Assembly (NCBI RefSeq): GCF_963678635.1
Contig: NC_087064.1
Coordinates: 5,492,411 to 5,556,410 of the forward strand
Direction of reading: 5' to 3'
DNA from: Symsagittifera roscoffensis
Taxonomy: Eukaryota; Xenacoelomorpha; Acoela; Convolutidae
Length of the DNA: 64,000 nt
A program made the position numbers and the translations under genes. Of the stretch, positions 20,808 to 32,038 are shown piece after piece; positions within the stretch are counted from its first letter, which is position 1; every line of letters starts with the position of its first letter. The notes below the pieces were generated by a model. That model was given only the letters and a program-made list of their open reading frames with translations, did not search any database and had not been told where the DNA came from.

Positions 20808-21632
20808 ATGAGTCTAGACAAGACAAGGATACCTAAACGAGGTAATAGCTCTAGGAAATTCATACCTAAAAAGCAAAGAAGAGCAATGACCGACCCTTTC
20901 ATGGATCGGATCACACGAGCCCTGACCGACAAAGGGGAGACGGTTTCAGGCAGAATGGTTGAAACCAGAAGTCAAAAGTCCTCAGAAGAGCGAAAAACTA
21001 TGTTAGAAGTGGAGGTCCATACGGACCAGGCCATGAACGAGAACCGGGAAATACATGGACCGGAGGGGAGAGACAGAAGGCTGGCGAGTGAATCTACTCC
21101 GGTAGAACAAGGCCAAGATTTTGCCACTTCCACCGGGACACTAGACCGAGAGGAACTGTCCGACATCTCTACTGGAATAGTGGCAACTAGAAGATCTTCA
21201 ACAGACAACACCATGATGGCAGGCGGGACTGAGAAACAAACAACGTCCTCATCGTTCTCAGAAAGAATGAAGAACACTTTCGGAAACATCTTTCCATTCA
21301 CCATGGGAGTGGGCACTGGAAATGAATGTGAATCCCAGGAGGAAGAAGAGGACGAAGACGAGCAAGTGGACTTTGGGTCTCAAGTCAGCCTCAATAGTTC
21401 GACCCAGGAGAATGAGGCATACGTCGAAAGAGAGACTGGAACCATGGACGAATTTGGTGTGGTGAGAACGATAAGCAAAGACACAAACACACCAGGCCAG
21501 TCGAGAGGCTTTGCGAGTATGACAAATTCAGAGACGCGAACTGGGGAGAGTAGAAACAAAGGGCTAGGCAACGCATTGGCGGATCCTGAAGTTAATAATG
21601 AAAAGACGTCGAGGCAGAGAATCAAAGCCTGA
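20808..21632 (+). pseudogene. gag: gag N-terminal region
   Basis: ATG at 20808; a second candidate start at 20955 gives MVETRSQKSSEER, which matches the N-terminus of the inverted gag. The region is acidic and Ser/Thr-rich with an EEEEDEDEQ run, then ends in a TGA at 21630-21632. The inverted copy continues through an equivalent region, so this stop probably breaks gag. No folded domain is recognised; such N-termini are usually disordered in this family. Confidence 0.6.
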
Positions 21633-22298
21633 ATCTCGACCAGCACGAAGCTACCTGGGATCGACAGGGTGACACCGCCACTAGTGACGCCACTAGTGGA
21701 TAACGGGGCAGCATTAGAAGAAGCCTTGAACAACATAGGGGGCAGTATAGGAGAACAGAACGAACAGATGTCCTTAAGAATGAGTGAACTAGAAAGAGCA
21801 GTTCACATTGAAAGAGAAAGTTTACGGGAAGAAATAAACCGCAATTGACAAGAGAAGCGGAGCAGAGAGATTTACGCTTACGAGACGATATGGATAAGTA
21901 AAGAATTCAGCAAGAGCAGTCTCTTGGGACTCTTGACACAAAGATAGATGCGATGTTGGAGAGGCGAACTCAGGCTATCATGGATAGGTTGGACGGGCTA
22001 CTAGGCAGCTGGAGTGGACCAAAAGAAGGGGAACCGAACTCGCGAGGTCCCAGCAGGGAGCCGAAGGTGAACTTCAATGACCATCAAAGGAGGAGGACAT
22101 ATGGATCCACTATAGGTAGGGGAGTTCATCAGGCTATGCCAAAAGGGATAATATAACATGGGGCCCAAACAGTAGAGCAAGTTCAACGGGGAACAGACAG
22201 ACCTCTAACGAACGACCGACGCAAGGCACACATGTGACTGGGAGAGGTGATTCCGGTAACAGGAGACATGCGAGCCCAGGGAGGAGTGGAGGAGTCAT
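21633..22298 (+). pseudogene. gag: gag coiled-coil/linker remains
   Basis: Fragments in different frames: a helical, charged stretch (SLRMSELERAVHIERESLRE), then an open segment at 21953-22156 with RRTQAIMDRLDGLLGSWSG and a basic Gly/Arg/Asn-rich tail. It is the counterpart of 10417-10926 on the minus strand. Several stops and frame changes interrupt it. Confidence 0.45.
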
Positions 22299-22985
22299 GT
22301 GGGCCAAGGGGCAAACACTCAAGGCGATTCGGATTGTAGGGATGCACCGAATACAGAGCCATTAACAAGGTGTGATGACACTCAGGCGGGGCACTCGAGA
22401 GATGCTACGGCAATGGACACAGCCTTTAAACCCCTGAACAGGTCTTTGGAGACATTCCTGACGAGGTTATCCAGAACCAATGAACGCAGTGAGAAATCCA
22501 GAAGAGTCTTTAAGAAACCAAGATGCTACAAAGACGAATCTGATGGCTGTATTGATACCTGGATAGAGGTGATGAAACTGCATTTTGAGGAAGAGGAATT
22601 ATCGGAAAGAGAAGAATGCAGTGCGCTTACCAGTAACTTGGAAGGGACAGCCCTGAACTGTGTAATGGCCAAGAAGCAATATCAGCGAGATACAGCTGAA
22701 AAAATCTTCGAAATCTTGTTAAATCGTTTCGGATCAGGGGTGCAGGGGTACCAGGCAATGATGCGCTTCGAGAAACGGAGACAACGAGAAGATGAGACAA
22801 TAGACAAGTTTCTAGACGATTTGGAGATGCTTAGAAGACGCAGCCAACCGGATGAGTCAAACAGAAGGATGAACCTGGCAGTAGCCTCTAAATTCATCGA
22901 TGGTGTGAAGAATGATGAACTTCGAACAATGCTAGCGACGCATTACACACCATTATCAACCAATGCGCCAAAACCAGAAATGTGA
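22299..22985 (+). pseudogene. gag: gag capsid-like domain
   Basis: Capsid domain of a Ty3/gypsy gag: CIDTWIEVMKLHFEEEELSE, SNLEGTALNCVM, LLNRFGSGVQGYQAMMRFEK, FLDDLEMLRRR and ASKFIDGVKNDELRTMLATH. It aligns end to end with 9735-10361 on the other strand. The first 40 residues before KSRRVFKKPRCYKDESDG are not conserved in the same way and may be out of frame. It ends at a TGA just before the zinc-knuckle ORF, with an overlap of four bases. Confidence 0.8.
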
Positions 22986-23197
22986 GGCTCAAGTCAAAAG
23001 AATATCTTTTGTTGAAACCTCCTTCGAGATCTGGATATTATAAGAACAATTATGGCAAATTTAACAACGGACCAGCAAACCAAGGGAACAACTGGTACAA
23101 ACCGAGGGATGATATGGACAAGAGACGATCTTGTGCCAATTGCAGCTCAACGGACCATCATGTGTCAGCATGCCCAATTTACAAACAAGGCATGTAA
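22982..23197 (+). pseudogene. gag: gag zinc knuckle 1
   Basis: CANCSSTDHHVSAC has CX2CX4HX4C spacing. It follows a basic Gly/Asn-rich stretch (RSGYYKNNYGKFNNGPANQ). It ends at a TAA after PIYKQGM, where the inverted copy reads through to the second knuckle, so this stop is a break. Confidence 0.75.
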
Positions 23198-23254
23198 GCC
23201 ATAGGCTTTAGCCTCGAGGACGAAGATGCCTCAGAAGTTGACCATGAAGATTTC

Positions 23255-23485
23255 ATGAGAGGAGTAATTGCGAAATTCGGCCCGAGGTGTTTCTTTTACA
23301 ACTTGGAAGGTCATTTTAAATCAGATTGTCCGCAATTCTGGGATGCAGTGGCAGACATCAAGCATCCAAGGCATGAGGAAGCTTTATCAGGAGTGAAAGC
23401 CAGCAAGGCTTGCCTGTTGAGTGAAGCGATTGCGCGCAGAAAAGACAAACAGCAAGAGCTGGCGACGAGAAAATGCAAGCGGTAA
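23255..23485 (+). pseudogene. gag: gag zinc knuckle 2, one cysteine lost
   Basis: CFFYNLEGHFKSDC keeps the first Cys, His and last Cys, but the second Cys is Tyr; the inverted copy has an intact CFFCNQEVHFRMDC. The knuckle could not hold zinc normally. It is followed by a Lys/Arg/Gln-rich helical tail and a stop at 23483-23485. Confidence 0.7.
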
Positions 23486-23594
23486 CTGAAGAGACATGTG
23501 AACCGGAACCAGTGACTGCGGCCGATGACTTCAAGATTGATTATAGGGCAGCCGCGAGGGATGCTCTAAATAGAGTGCAGCACAGCAGCAACTG

Positions 23595-24251
23595 GTGACA
23601 AAAGAGATCGAACAGAAAGTGAAACTCGATCTGGAAAATGAGAAACTACAGGAGCAACTGAATACCTTCGAAGCAACGGAGGTCGAAGAGACTAAAGCAC
23701 CAAGCAGTTTGAGCATGAAACTTAATGTGATCTCCGGTCAGAGGTTCGGCATGGTGCCGCAAGGAAGCAAGATACAGTCGATAATCTCGGTGGCTGGACA
23801 CCAGGTAATCAGAAATCTGAGTGAACCATCCGAGTTCACTTTGATGCATTTGGACACATATGCAGATTATCTGAGGCAGGTGGAGCCACGCACTGAGTCG
23901 AGAGCTGTGCGAGCACTACTAACAACGGGTGGCCCTCGCATAAATAAACTTCATGGATGCTACGTGGAAGTCTATGGGCCGTATCAAGTGATGCTGAACG
24001 TGGATGGAATCAGTATCCACACTAGGACTTATGTAACAACAGATAGTGACCAAATAGTGCAGATCTATTTGGGTGAGGAGGAACTCAAAGTCCGCTGGTT
24101 AGGCCATGACGCCATGATGGAACAAGATGCAGTACATATTGGGTACGAAGCAGATTTGACCGCACATCTGCTCGACACCAACGGAAAGAAAATCGGAGTC
24201 TTAGGGCTTCAATCAAATACCTGGGAAGAATGGTGGACAGGCATGGTGTGA
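23595..24251 (+). pseudogene. pol: gag-protease junction, protease core deleted
   Basis: Starts with a charged coiled coil (KVKLDLENEKLQEQLNTF), then sequence matching the region before the protease in the inverted element, up to ADLTAHLLDTNGKKIGVLGL at about 24212. There the sequence jumps into the RT thumb (TTCAATCAAATACCTGGGAA), so the DTG motif and the whole N-terminal half of RT are missing. The reading frame runs on for 13 codons in the wrong RT frame. Confidence 0.65.
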
Positions 24252-26412
24252 GGCCGGACCACGAAGCAGTAGAAGGAGTGTTGACATGGAAGGCTCCCAG
24301 AACAGACACACAGCTCCTGAGCTTCCTAGGGTTTGCCAACTACTACCGGGAGTTCATAAAAGGATATGCGGACAAGGTGTATCCGATGCAGAAGCTGATG
24401 CGCAACAAAGGGAAAAAAGATTGAATGGAACGATGAAGCACAAGTTGCCTTCGAGAACATAAAACGGGAACTGTGCGAAGCGCCAGTGCTAGGCATGCCT
24501 ACAAAAAAGGGCATGTATGTTCTTGACACAGACGCATCGGTAGTAGCCATCTCAGGAATATTGCATCAGGAGCAAGAATGGAATGGAAGAACGGTTCTCC
24601 GTCCCATTGCATACGGCAGCAAGGTCTTGAGTGACACTGAGATGAAATATGGTGCACCAAAAGCAGAAATGTTTGCAGTAGTCACCTTTGTGGAAAAATA
24701 CCGCGCAGACTTGGGGAGCGCTCCCTTTAAGTTACGCGTAGACAACAGAGAGTTATCCTGGTTGAAGACCGACCCGATGGATCAGAGTTATATTGGTAGA
24801 TGAATAGTAAAATTGGATGGCTACCACATGATAATCGAGCACAGGATGCGTGATAAACACCAGAATGCTGACAGCCTCAGTAAGAAAACTGAGTTCTATG
24901 AAAGATTGCAACAGAAGCAAGCCAATCAAAAGCAGAAATAAAGGAGGGATTCTCGTTTCTGGACAAAGAAACTTATGAAGCGCTTCCGTTAACGAGATGG
25001 TTGGATAAGTCTGGACATCCAATTCCAGGGCATCCTGAGTTACCTGTCGAGAAAGCAGCCGAGATAAAAATCCTATCCAAAAGGGACCCGGTGCCCATGG
25101 ATCTGTTGCTGCGCTCAAACCTGTTCCAGCAGGAACTCTCTCGCATGAACATAAACAGCCTCTCATTACTGGACAAAACGGTGCAGGTAACACCGCAAGA
25201 GATGCGGATGCTGGGTGGATTGTTAGAGAGAGAAGTGACCAGAGATGACCCCGAGTGGACAGCAGCAGTGGCATCACGAACAGTCAGGGAGAAGGTGAAG
25301 ATCATGCCGTCAATACGACAACACAAAGACAACGAGAGGGATTGTAGGTCAAAAGTTCAGCAACTGATTTCCGCAATACCCTAAGAAGTCTTAATAAGCA
25401 CTTCATACGGTCGGAAAGAACAGGGTAACGATACGCGAAAGAAAACCGTTACTTTTGAGGACCAAGATGGAGAAAGTGAGAAGATTGGACGAAAACTGGA
25501 GCAAGATTGTTTTTCCGGTGAAATAAATGGTGAGAAAAGCCGGCGAGTTCGAGATCAACACCCGGGACAAGGAAGTTTGTTCGGGGAGTCTGAGATAGAT
25601 GAAAAAGTTCCTGACAAGAGACAGGACCTGGGGAACAAAATTTTGTCCGGGGAGTCTGAGATAGATGAAAAATTTCCAGACAAGAGACAGGACCTGGGGA
25701 ACAGAATTTTGTCCGGGGAGTTCAGATGGATGCGAAGAAGGCACGGACCTGATCTGAAGGAGGGTGCAGACTCCATCACAGGCTCTTCAATAGATGACAA
25801 TTCCAGGAACTCAGGAATTGACACCTACTCAGACAGGAACTCGAGCTCGGGATCAGAACTGTCAGAAATAGCGATCCACACACTACTAGTGGAAAATCGT
25901 CCAAGGGATCTGGATAGAGAGATGTACCAGGACCCTGATAGTGATCGCTTTCTCATACCAAGTGAAAGAGTCTTTGACAACGCAGCGGATGATTTGGAAA
26001 CAATAGCCGTATCGAAACGTTCGATAAGTCTGTTGCCATAAAAGCAGGTAGTCAGGACTGATCATCAGCCGTTCAAACAAGAAACACAGCCGTTGGCGAA
26101 GATTTGGTGCGTTAAGATGGAAGAGGACACACACCAGCCCAAGGAGATGAATAGTCAGATGAGGGTCATGAAGACATACTTGAAGGCGAGATACAGACTC
26201 TCGGACCTACTAAGGGCGCAGAGAACTGACCGCATGACAATCAACCTGAAAAGGTGGATAGAAAAAGGTGCACCAGACAAAAGTGACCTGGAAGAAGACA
26301 GTTACCGTATCCTGAGACAGTACTTCATGCAGAAGGAGGGGAGATTATATTTGAACAAGGACGGGATTGTGGCTTGCAAGAGAAGAGAAGAAGACAAAGT
26401 CCTGTACAAGTA
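24213..26412 (+). pseudogene. pol: pol fragment A: RT thumb, RNase H, linker
   Basis: RT end segment (LSFLGFANYYREFIKGYADK) at 24230-24424, then RNase H at 24486-24900 with YVLDTDASVVAI, a conserved KAEMFAVVTF Glu, KLRVDNRELSWL Asp and a HQNADSLS motif. A TGA at 24801 interrupts RNase H. From about 24950 comes a long charged linker (about 480 codons to integrase in the better copy at 36467), ending in DGIVACKRREEDKVLYKYN, the start of the integrase zinc domain. At 26412 the zinc domain is deleted and the sequence jumps to RT. Several frame changes. Confidence 0.75.
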
Positions 26413-28152
26413 TAACGGCGGAAGAGACATGCGACCACCTGATCAATACGTGGATAGAGAAAAGACCGGATTCGCGTGTGAGTTGGGGTTGTACCAGTGG
26501 AAGAGGATGCCCTTCGGCTTGTGCAACGCAACGGCCACTTTTCAAAGATTGATGGCTCAGGCTTTGACCAGAGTGACAAAGAAGTAAGGGAATCTCGTGA
26601 TGTGTTACGTGGACGACGTGGTCATAGCGACACCAACCCTGGAAGACCATATTGATTGGCTCAATGAGGTCTTTGAATGCATGAAAAGAGCAGGCTTGAA
26701 GTGCAAACCATCGAAATGTGAAATCCTTACGGATTCAATCAAATACCTGGGAAGAATGGTGGACAGGCATGGTGTGAGGCCGGACCTCGAAGCAGTAGAA
26801 GCAGTGTTGACATGGAAGGCTCCCAGAACAGACACACAGCTCCTGAGCTTCCTAGGGTTTGCCAACTACTACCCGGAGTTCATAAAAGGATATGCGGACA
26901 AGGTGTATCCGATGCAGAAGCTGATGCGCAACAAAGGGAAAAAAGATTGAATGGAACGATGAAGCACAAGTTGCCTTCGAGAACATAAAACGGGAACTGT
27001 GCGAAGACACAGACGCATCGGTCGTAGCCATCTCAGGATTATTACATCAGGAGCAACAATGGAATGGAAGAACGGTTCTCCGTCCCATTGCATACGGCAG
27101 CAAGGTCTTGAGTGACACTGGGATGAAGTATGGTGCACCAAAAGCAGAAATGTTTGCAGTAGTCACATTTGTGGAAAAATACCGCGCAGACTTGAGGAGC
27201 GCTCCCTTTAAGTTACGCGTAGACAACAGAGCGTTATCCTGGTTGAAGACCTACTCGATGGATCAGAGTTATATTGGTAGATGGGTAGTAAGATTGGATG
27301 GCTACCACATGATAATCGAGCACAGGATGCGTGATAAACACCAGAATGCTGACAGTCTCAGTAAGAAAACTGAGTTCTATGAAAGATTGGAACAGAAGCA
27401 AGCCAATCAAGCAGAAATATAGGAGGGATTCTCGTTTCTGGACAAAGAAACTTATGAAGCGCTTCCCTTAACGAGATGGTTGGATAAGTCTGGACATCCA
27501 ATTCCACGGCATCCTGAGTTACCTGTCGAGAAAGCAGCCGAGATAAAAATTCTATCCAAGAGGGACCCGGTGCCCTTGGATCTGTTGCTGCGCTCAAACC
27601 TGGTCCTGCAGGAACTCTCTCGCATGAACATAAACAGCCTCTCATTACTGGACAAAACGGTGCAGTTAACACCACAAGTGATGCGGATGCTGGGTGGATT
27701 GTTAGAGAGAGAAGTGACCAGAGATGACCCCCAGTGGACAGCAGCAGTGGCATCACTAACATTCAGGGAAAAGATGAAGATCATGCCGTCAATACGACAA
27801 CACAAAGACAACGAGAGGGATTGTAGGTCAAAAGTTCAGCAACTGATTTCCGCAATACCCCAAGAAGTCTTAATAAGTACTTCATACGGTCGGAAAGAAC
27901 AGGGTAACGATACGCGTAAGAAAACCGTTACCTTTGAGGACCAAGATGGACAAGTGAGAAGGTTGGACGAAAACTGGAGCAAGATTGTTTGTCGGGGAGA
28001 CAAATGGTGAGAAAAGCCGGCGAGTTCGAGATCAACACCCGGGACAAGGAAGTTTGTTCGGGGAGTCTGAGATAGATGAAAAAGTTCCTGACAAGAGACA
28101 GGACCTGGGGAACAAAATTTTGTCCGGGGAGTCTGAGATAGATGAAAAATTT
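26413..28152 (+). pseudogene. pol: pol fragment B: RT palm/thumb, RNase H, linker
   Basis: Begins with YQWKRMPFGLCNATATFQRL (RT motif B), then a TAA at 26585, then MCYVDDVVIATPTLEDHID with the YVDD catalytic box (26597 on), and the thumb (FANYYPEFIKGYADK). A frame break occurs at the A6 run near 26939. RNase H follows but lacks about 50 bp before its first Asp segment (near 27005). The linker runs to 28152, where it is cut and joined to the C-terminal half of integrase. RT motif A is not present. Confidence 0.75.
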
Positions 28153-28664
28153 GGGACAGATACCTTCCACAGGTGATGGGAGCCTATAATAGCACGCAAC
28201 ACTCCACCACTGGAGTTAGTCCACATATGATGCTAACTGGACACGAGAAGTCTTTACCCTTAACCTTTTTCTACCCAGAGTATGAGGGAAAGAAAACTTC
28301 TCCACATGTCTACGTGAGGGATGTGATCAGACGTCAACAGGAGTTGAACGATTGGTGTAGACGAAATACTCAGCAAGCACAGGCAAGGCAGAGGAAAAAA
28401 TTCGACAAGAAAGCAGCTGGTGTGAAAGCGTACTCGGTGGGAGACTACGTATGGGTATTTCAGAACGTTATATCACCAAAAGGAACGACAAAGCTCCTAA
28501 AAAAGTGGAGGGGACCCTTCATGATTACGGAAGTGCACCAGGAGGGACGCTTTTATAGAATGAATACTGGCCGAGCCGCCCACTACAAGAACATTAGGTC
28601 ACACAATCCATCGACAGAAGAATGGTGTATATACCCGCAGACATGGAAGAAGGGGATTATCTAA
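28153..28664 (+). pseudogene. pol: Integrase C-terminal half
   Basis: MMGAYNSTQHSTTGVSPHMM is the conserved segment around and after the catalytic Glu region of Ty3/gypsy integrases. It is followed by helical basic sequence (QQAQARQRKKFDKKA) and a GPY/F-type module: YSVGDYVWVF then KLLKKWRGPFMITEV. It is the only place in the window with this half of integrase; the zinc domain and first catalytic Asp are in separate fragments (34480-34890, 37286-37700). The frame shifts near 28622. Confidence 0.8.
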
Positions 28665-29023
28665 TGATGGATCCTGCTTGTGAGGTCAACGGGAAGGGCA
28701 CGAGGGAGAAGAACGATGGAAACGAAGTCGTGGAGGAAGGAACGAATACACCACTGGACCTGGATCCAAACGAGGTGATCGAAGCAGACGATGAAACCTT
28801 ACCCTACGCAGAGGAGGATTGGCAGGATCCCGAACAGATGGAGGTTCCCAAGAATTTGGAACCAGATCTTCCGCTTACGATACAGATTCGACAGAACGCC
28901 GGGACAAGACCAAGAAAGAAATATAACCCTTACGGTGACGATTTTGTAGTGGATAGGATAGATCTGAAAAAGATAGTGGAAGAAGTAGTGGGTCTACAAG
29001 AAATAACTGTGTTAGGACATTGA
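28622..29023 (+). pseudogene. pol: Integrase tail and acidic pol extension
   Basis: Continues the integrase tail in another frame: an acidic stretch (EEGTNTPLDLDPNEVIEADD), then TRPRKKYNPYGDDFVVDRID, a motif typical of the end of gypsy pol, and a helical segment. Here the frame is lost at a 2-3 base change (GTGTTAGGACATTG against GTGTCACAGGACATTG in the copies at 29762 and 38128). In those copies it reads on through an acidic Asp/Glu-rich stretch toward the macro-like segment. Confidence 0.65.
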
Positions 29024-29154
29024 CATAGTCGATGATCACGACGATGAGTGGGTCGATGACCGGTCGAAACCCGAGGTAGAATTCGACGACGAGCAACAGC
29101 AGTCACATGAACAAGACTTGACGAATCTGCGTGTCTTAGAATGGCTGAACGAAA

Positions 29155-29516
29155 TATATACATACATACATACATACATACATACATGCATACATACATA
29201 CATACATACGTACATACATACATACATACATACATACATACATACATACATACATACATACATACATACATACATACATACATACATACATACATACATA
29301 CATACATACATACATACATACATGCATACATACATACATACATACATACATACATACATACATACATACATACATAAATACATACATACATACATGCATA
29401 CATATATACATACATACATACATACATACATACATACATTTAAACATACATACATACAGACATACCTACATACATACATACATACATACTTACATACATA
29501 CATACATACATACATG
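29155..29516. repeat. (ATAC)n microsatellite, first tract
   Basis: About 360 bp of ATAC/TACA repeat with a few TGCA, CGTA and TAAA variants, inserted in the pol tail between GAACGAAAT and CCCAAAGGAG. The uninterrupted copy at 38272-38285 has only about nine bases (GACGTCGAA) in this place. Confidence 0.95.
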
Positions 29517-29911
29517 TAGTCCCAAAGGAGACCAGTATCACGATTCAAGATGTAGATCGTGAAAGCATAAAATACATGAAAACCGAACGAGAAGATCCTT
29601 CCTGGGCTGCCCAGGAGGGGCGACTACTCATTCCGGCTTCCAATCTCGATTTGATACCCAGTATGCGATCGACGGCGGGGACGTCGATGGATATTTTTGT
29701 CCGGGGTGTGGGGGTAGGATTTACCCACACTGAAAGAAGTAGTGGGTCTACAAGAAATAACTGTGTCACAGGACATTGACATAGTCGATGATCACGACGA
29801 TGAGTGGGTCGATGACCGGTCGAAACCCGAGGTAGAATTCGACGACGAGCAACAGCAGTCACATGAACAAGACTTGACGAATCTGCGTGTCTTAGAATGG
29901 CTGAACGAAAT
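29517..29911 (+). pseudogene. pol: Pol tail segment, internal tandem duplication
   Basis: 29517-29737 encodes QDVDRESIKYMKTEREDPSW and the DIFVRGVGVGFTHTE segment. At about 29738 it jumps back to GTAGTGGGTCTACAAGAA, so 28985 onward is repeated, including the microsatellite. Direct repeat of roughly 0.75-1 kb. Confidence 0.65.
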
Positions 29912-30518
29912 ATATACATACATACATACATATATACATACATGCATACATACATACATACATACATACATACATACATACATACATACATACATACATA
30001 CATACATACATACATACATACATACATACATACATACATACATACATACATACATACATACATACATACGTACATACATACATACATACATGCATACATA
30101 CATACATACATACATACATACATACATACATACATACATACGTACATACATACATACATACATACATGCATACATACATACATACATACATACATACATA
30201 CATACATACATACATACATAAATACATACATACATACATGCATACATATATACATACATACATACATACATACATACATACACGAAATATATACATACAT
30301 ACATACATACATACATACATACATACATACATACATACATACATACGTACATACATACATACATACATGCATACATACATACATACATACATACATACAT
30401 ACATACATACATAAATACATACATACATACTTGCATACATATATACATACATACATACATACATACATACATTTAAACATACATACATACAGACATACCT
30501 ACATACATACATACATAC

Positions 30519-30549
<31 letters not shown>

Positions 30550-30566
30550 CATACATACATACATGT
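29912..30566. repeat. (ATAC)n microsatellite, second tract
   Basis: About 655 bp, a longer copy of the first tract, with an internal restart CACGAAATATATAC at about 30282 that repeats the 5' boundary. It ends in the same TACATGTAGTCCCAAAGGAG flank as the first tract, so it arose by duplication and expansion of that tract. Confidence 0.95.
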
Positions 30567-30570
30567 AGTC

Positions 30571-31387
30571 CCAAAGGAGACCAGTATCACGATTCAAGAT
30601 GTAGATCGTGAAAGCATAAAATACATGAAAACCGAACGAGAAGATCCTTCCTGGGCTGCCCAGGAGGGGCGACTACTCATTCCGGCTTCCAATCTCGATT
30701 TGATACCCAGTATGCGATCGACGGCGGGGACGTCGATGGATATTTTTGTCCGGTGTGTGGGGGTAGGATTTACCCACACTGAAACCTTGATAATAAAAAA
30801 ATTAAGAATAGCAAGAGAGGCAGGAGACTTAGAAGCAGAATCAGGCGAAGAACCTAAAAAACCTGACATAGGGAGGGTAGTTGAGTCATATTTTAACCTT
30901 CCAAATGAATATTCAAGTAGCATAATACTAACAGACAGTGATTTAATACTCACAAATAGAACATGTGCGATAGCAATCACAGCAGACATGAGTTTTAGGA
31001 CAGCGTTAGTGGCAGATTTTAAGAGAAAATATAAAAACATAGAATTTCTTTGGAAGCAAAGACCAGGAGTAGGGGCATAGCAGCCTTAACTCGGCATAGC
31101 AGCCTTACCTTACGGCGGCGTCACAGATACCGGGAAAATACCTATGCTTCTTGGTGACGAGAGCGACGGAGAAGCGGCACGTGGACCCAGAGAAACTAGT
31201 CTAGTCCTTGACGAGGTTGAGAGACTTCCTCGTGGAAATGGACGTGAAGGAGCTCTTGCTTCCAGTGTACGATCCGAACAGAGGACGACTGCATCCTCGA
31301 GAACTGTACGCGCTTGTACACGAAATATTCTCTGATAATAATATACAAGTATATTTACATAAGAAATATTACTTAAGTATAGGCTGA
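30571..31387 (+). pseudogene. Pol tail and macro-domain-like segment (copy a)
   Basis: 30625-31080 is open: pol tail, then VVESYFNLPNEYSSSIILTD, TCAIAITADMSFRTALVADF, and KNIEFLWKQRPGVGA, a stop caused by a short duplication of GCATAGCAGCCTTA. After a frame change it continues to a TGA at 31385 with GKYLCFLVTRATEKRHVDP, RDFLVEMDVKELLLPVYDP and ELYALVHEIFSDNNIQVYL. Order and spacing resemble the TARG1/OARD1 type of macro domain (ADP-ribose binding), but the usual glycine-rich loops and the catalytic Asp position are not conserved. An in-frame TAG lies in the middle. Copies b and c are at 38500 and 56398. Confidence 0.5.
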
Positions 31388-31756
31388 GTAACGTACAAGA
31401 GGGTGTGAGACTAGATTATGTAGTGTGTGATATGTGTGTTATGTTATGTTATGTGTTATGTCATTAAGATCTTGGGTAAGAAGGGGTTAGTGACCATGAA
31501 AAACTGGATGACGATCTTAGGAATAGATCCAAAGTTTGGACTGTCCAATCTTAGGTCGAATTCCAAAATTTTAGAGACCGATTGATTTTAATTAATTTTA
31601 GGATCAAAATCTTTTATCTGACTGTTTTTAAATGAACTTTAACGAGAAGTTAACAAGTGTGATTTTCGTGACCACTTTTCTAGATCCTGATTGATCGTTT
31701 AATTGCTCACTTGAGTCAAACCTTGGAATCAAATCAAATCGAACCTGAAGAACAGA
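31388..31756 (+). other. Spacer before the accessory ORFs
   Basis: Non-coding, nearly identical in copies b (39103-39476) and c (57001-57374). Contains TTTTAATTAATTTTAG, a pyrimidine-poor but plausible splice acceptor, about 150 bases before the ATG of the next ORF, and short TTATG repeats. Confidence 0.45.
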
Positions 31757-32011
31757 ATGGATAGTTTCAATTTGGATGAATTGATGGACCTGGCAGAGGC
31801 ATATGTAGGACCGATGGTAGATGCGATCTATCGTCGGCTAATGGATCGAGACTTCGCTCTGGAGGACCCAGAGTTAGTCAAGTTGCTGACCGCCCTGATA
31901 AACATCTTGGGGCATGACAACCATGGGGACCGCCCCACGGAAGTCCTATTGATGGCAGCATACGGAGAGAGGGGAGTATTAGACCGCCCGAACATGAGAG
32001 TGATGAGGTGA
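31757..32011 (+). CDS. 84-codon accessory ORF (copy a)
   Basis: ATG at 31757 in GAACAGAATGG context; MDSFNLDELMDLAEAYVGPM, then VLLMAAYGERGVLDRPNMRV. Small, acidic and helical; no family recognised. A TGA at 32009 ends it; the same frame stays open beyond it into the coiled-coil ORF in all three copies, so the TGA may be a break in one longer protein. Confidence 0.5.
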   Translation: MDSFNLDELMDLAEAYVGPMVDAIYRRLMDRDFALEDPELVKLLTALINILGHDNHGDRPTEVLLMAAYGERGVLDRPNMRVMR

Positions 32012-32038
32012 AGAAACGGGGCTCTCTCAGGGAGTGAC

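Noticed and set aside
29118..30568. Open frames of Tyr-Ile-His-Thr and Met-Tyr-Val-Cys repeats
   Set aside because: Translations of the ATAC microsatellite in different frames.
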